Source: Monosporascus cannonballus
Taxonomy: Eukaryota > Ascomycota > Sordariomycetes > Xylariales
Length of the DNA: 64,000 nt
NCBI GenBank assembly: GCA_004154925.1
Contig: QJNS01000001.1
Location: 434,001 to 498,000, forward strand
Reading direction: 5' to 3'
In this document: positions 61,322 through 64,000 of the stretch, piece by piece
Layout: each line of letters begins with the position of its first letter
How positions within the stretch are numbered: the stretch's first letter is position 1
Notes under the pieces: generated by a model
Database searches by the model: none
What the model was told of the DNA's origin: nothing
The model's input: only the letters and a program-made list of their open reading frames with translations
Program-made: the position numbers and the translations under genes

Positions 61322-61527
61322 TGTAAGATAGTAGACAGCTGTGAGCTGGGTAAGATGATCTCCGACCAGTCGCAGAGCGTATTCCAAGAAGTAAGTGTAT
61401 TAGGTTGCTTTTATCTAGCGTTTTTTATAAACTGCCAGATGGTGGATTTATATTAGTAAGTGGGTCGGTGGCTGATCGGTGGCTGGTCGGCTACCAGCCT
61501 TATCCTTATAGGGGCTGTATTCTCACA
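61322..61527 (-). repeat. solo LTR, second copy of the third LTR family
   Basis: 206 bp, the reverse complement of 23635-23840 with modest divergence. It is flanked by TATAT at 61317-61321 and at 61528-61532. Nearly free of RIP inside RIPed copia DNA. It sits at a different position of the copia element than the first solo LTR, so the two insertions were independent. Confidence 0.9.
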
Positions 61528-62769
61528 TATATTTAAATTAAACCCACAATAAAAAATGAACTTTTTAAAAATGTTACAGTTATTTTACTAATCCAAAAAA
61601 AATATATTTAAAATTTATTTCAAAAATTAATAAATTAAATCTTTTTTTCGGAATTAAATATTATTCTTACAATATACGAAAAATATCGTAAAACTTTGCG
61701 TTTTATTAAAGTAGGTCATATAAAAATTTCATTAATAATACCGGATTTAATTTTTCGAATATATTTAAATTAAGGCGTTTAATTTTCCAAAAATTAATAA
61801 AATTTTTATGCTAAAGAACTTTTTAAACGTTTTAATTAAATATTTTGTTTTCGATTAAGTATAACGTAAATTTACCGAAATAATTAAGGAAATGTTTTTT
61901 TTTAAAAATTTAGTTAAACTTTTAAAAAATTTTATAATTAATTTTCGGCCGTATATTACGAAAACAAATTAATGGCTAAAATTAAAGCCTTTAAGATTTT
62001 CGTTACCATAGGTAATAAATTACTTTTTGTAATAAACGTATTGTCAATATATAATTCCGTTTTGTTTCGTTTAAACTATTTAATAAAAAAGTTAAAAATA
62101 TTTATATTTTTTTATATTAAATAATAGATGTTCGTAAAACCTCGACAAATACCGTATATTTTATTACGCAAATACACAAGTAATTATTCGCAAAATCCGC
62201 TAGATTAATTTTATAAAACCGAAGAAAATCTAAAACCCTTTTTTTAAATTAAGCTTATAAAGCAAATCTCCGTTTCGAACTTTTTAAATTTTCTAAATAA
62301 GAAAAAACGTTACAAAACAATTAGAAAAACTATCGCCCAATTATAAGGTTTAATTTGGTAATATTATTATAATATTAATTGATTCTTACATTTCCGGTAT
62401 TTATAAACTAAGATTAATAAAGATTTATATTATTATTAACTTTGGCAGGTACTTTTTAATATTATTTACTCTAATTAACAATTATAAAATAGAGCATTTA
62501 ATAAATAGCCGAAGTATGTTCGTTTTTGATATTTTCGTACTTAATAGTACGGAGCAAATAATGGAAATAAAAATTCCCTTATTTCCGATTAGCAATAATA
62601 AATAATAAATAAGAAATTGTTATTCGAAATTAAAAACAAACTAGTACATACTTTGATTCTGAAAAATATAATAATATTAAAATATTTTTATATAAATATT
62701 ATTTTAAAAGTTTTAGCATTTAAGGCCGGGATTTAATATTACGGTATAAATTATTTTCTTGTAGGAAAT

Positions 62770-63144
62770 TGTGACGGCTAGGTGGTTTAACCAACTATTA
62801 AACCTTAGTCGTACGGGTTTATGTTAGCAGAAGTATCGTAGGAATCTAAGTAATAAATATAATAACGTATTACGTCTCGTAATACCAAAGGTGCTTTAAG
62901 TAACGATATTATATTACAAACTAAAGCTATTTAAACTATTGAAGTAATAAGCGTATATATTTTCATTTTTTTCACTTAATTACTTATAATTACGCAATTA
63001 ATAATGATCATAATTATTTGGAATCGCCTTTAATTACTAATAATCACTAGCTTGGCAGTGATCACTTATTACGTAATTCGAGAGATAATTCGTATAATTC
63101 TTATCTAACCATTTTTTAAAGCCGGGACTTCTCGGGTCGTAATA
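62770..63144 (-). repeat. gypsy C 3' LTR (type II)
   Basis: 375 bp, starting TGTGACGGCT on the plus strand and ending GTCGTAATA. It has the same central segment as the element B LTRs. A purine tract on the coding strand (GGGGAAAAGGGAGATCG) abuts it to the right, marking the 3' LTR of a minus-strand element inserted in the second copia. Confidence 0.85.
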
Positions 63145-63201
63145 CGATCTCCCTTTTCCCCAAATCTTGCCTTTAAGATTTCTTTTCTTTTTGTTCTTTA
63201 T

Positions 63202-63491
63202 TTGGTAAATAATCTTTTTTTATTTTTAAGTATGTCGTTTCGTATGTCCAAGATTTATCGTATTTCACGTTTTTTTACCGTTCGTTATATTAACCTTATA
63301 AAAACCTTTAACAAATTCAAGTACGAAATTATCCCTTATTTTTATTATTTTTCGAAAAACATAAAATATAAAATAATGGAAAACATTTAAAAATATAAGA
63401 AATATATTAATCGAAATCGATCTTACGATAATACCGGCGTACCATTTTTTTCTTTACAAAATATTCGTCGAAAATATTAATATCTGAAACG
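63202..63491 (+). pseudogene. antisense Cys-rich ORF of gypsy C, truncated
   Basis: A plus-strand frame homologous to 6733-6954 (shared run YYFSKNIKYKI and the preceding FTVR.INL block). It is open for 62 codons, then continues with stops until 63491, where a differently oriented gypsy LTR begins. It is the third copy of this antisense ORF in the window. Confidence 0.55.
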
Positions 63492-64000
63492 TGTTATGAC
63501 CCGACAGGTTGCGGCCTCGGAAAACGGTCGCAACAGGAAAATGACTAAGCCATGTGGGTCGAGTTACGTGATGGTTCGACAGGATCGATCGTAAAGCCTA
63601 TAAAGCCAGGCTCGACAAAATCGATCGTAAAGCCCATAAAGCCAGGCTCGACAGGATCGATCGTAAAGCCCATAAAGCCAAGCTCGATAAGGACGGAAAA
63701 ATTAAGATATATACGCTTATTATTTCCATAATCCAGATAACTTTAATTTGCAATATAATATTGTTACCTAAAATACTTTTGATATTACGAAATGTAATAC
63801 GATTATTTTATTTATTATTTAAATTCCTATAATACTTTTGTTAATATGAACTTATACGATTAAGGTTTAATAATAGGTTAAACCGTAAAGCCGTTATACG
63901 TTGTAATTTTTTGTTTAATAATACCATTAGATTTTATATAATATTTAAAATTATTAAAATATTAATTAACGTTTAAAAAACCTTTATTTAATAATTTTAG
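63492..64000 (+). mobile_element. gypsy element in plus orientation, 5' end only
   Basis: An LTR at 63492-63898 (407 bp; TGTTATGACC to CCGTTATA) is followed by about 100 bases matching, in reverse complement, the internal sequence beside the 5' LTRs of elements A and B. It therefore reads rightward, opposite to element C whose antisense ORF it interrupts. Its LTR centre differs from types I and II and is called type III here. The body lies outside the window. Confidence 0.8.
63573..63696. repeat. 36-bp tandem repeat in the type III LTR
   Basis: Three full 36-base units at 63573-63608, 63609-63644 and 63645-63680, containing GACAGGATCGATCGTAAAGC and ending AAAGCCA, plus a partial fourth. Units differ at one to three positions, some of them RIP-type changes. 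Confidence 0.9.

Larger units (their letters stand above)
60643..64000 (+). mobile_element. second Ty1/copia element (same family as 5607-26457), partial
   Basis: It begins with a 187-bp LTR at 60643-60829 that is the reverse complement of the copia LTRs at 5607 and 26271. The internal DNA from 60830 aligns with the internal start of the first copia. It reads rightward and is interrupted by a solo LTR at 61322-61527 and by gypsy pieces from 62770. It runs past the window end. The left flank is TGATA (60638-60642); the matching right flank would lie outside. RIP is strong from about 60780 on. Confidence 0.85.

Noticed and set aside
63573..63696. Possible CRISPR-like array
   Set aside because: The units are directly adjacent with no spacers, lie inside an LTR, and the genome is eukaryotic.

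Overview
The window looks like a scaffold segment from a filamentous ascomycete (Pezizomycotina, probably Sordariomycetes, though the class is a guess). Evidence is short spliceosomal introns with GT..AG ends, a HET-domain protein, a fungal LYC1-like acetyltransferase and a BUD3-type RhoGEF. Long AT-rich blocks carry the signature of repeat-induced point mutation (RIP): CpA changed to TpA on both strands, CpG retained, and coding frames littered with TAA/TAG. There is one 10-N assembly gap at 36319-36328, so order across it is not guaranteed.

Layout. 1-1046 is the 3' end of a HET-domain gene, followed by a quiet stretch. 4346-5606 and 26463-26605 are two halves of one decayed FAD-dependent monooxygenase gene. 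They are separated by a 20.85-kb nest of retrotransposons. A copia element (5607-26457) holds a gypsy element (6303-19750), which holds a second gypsy element (10258-16946). Each has equal-length LTRs and a matching 5-bp target-site duplication. 27-33 kb carries gene debris (homoaconitase fragment, CorA-like remnant) and one unrecognised Gln/Pro-rich ORF. 33995-35928 is a RIPed pogo/Fot1-type DNA transposon with intact 44-bp terminal inverted repeats and TA flanks.

Right of the gap are the healthy genes: CCT alpha chaperonin (36707-38542), LYC1-like acetyltransferase (39566-40951), a four-exon RING-IBR-RING ubiquitin ligase (41572-44079, minus) and a BUD3-like RhoGEF (52706-57384). Between the last two lie about 3.8 kb with nothing recognisable, a decayed six-hairpin glycosidase (48637-51158) and a DCC1-like fragment. 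From 58380 an ABC-C transporter runs on the minus strand. It is cut at 60642 by a second copy of the same copia family, in opposite orientation. That copia starts the right-hand AT-rich block, which holds a solo LTR and further gypsy pieces.

The most interesting biology is in the retroelements. (i) The gypsy family carries a Cys-rich ORF antisense and convergent to pol, seen in three copies. (ii) Its LTRs share both ends but have three unrelated central segments. (iii) Very short repeats (206-bp solo LTRs, 44-bp TIRs, 187-bp copia LTRs) stay nearly unmutated inside heavily RIPed DNA. The host genes are housekeeping (protein folding, ubiquitination, septation, lysine metabolism) and form no evident pathway. 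No CRISPR, rRNA or tRNA gene was found.
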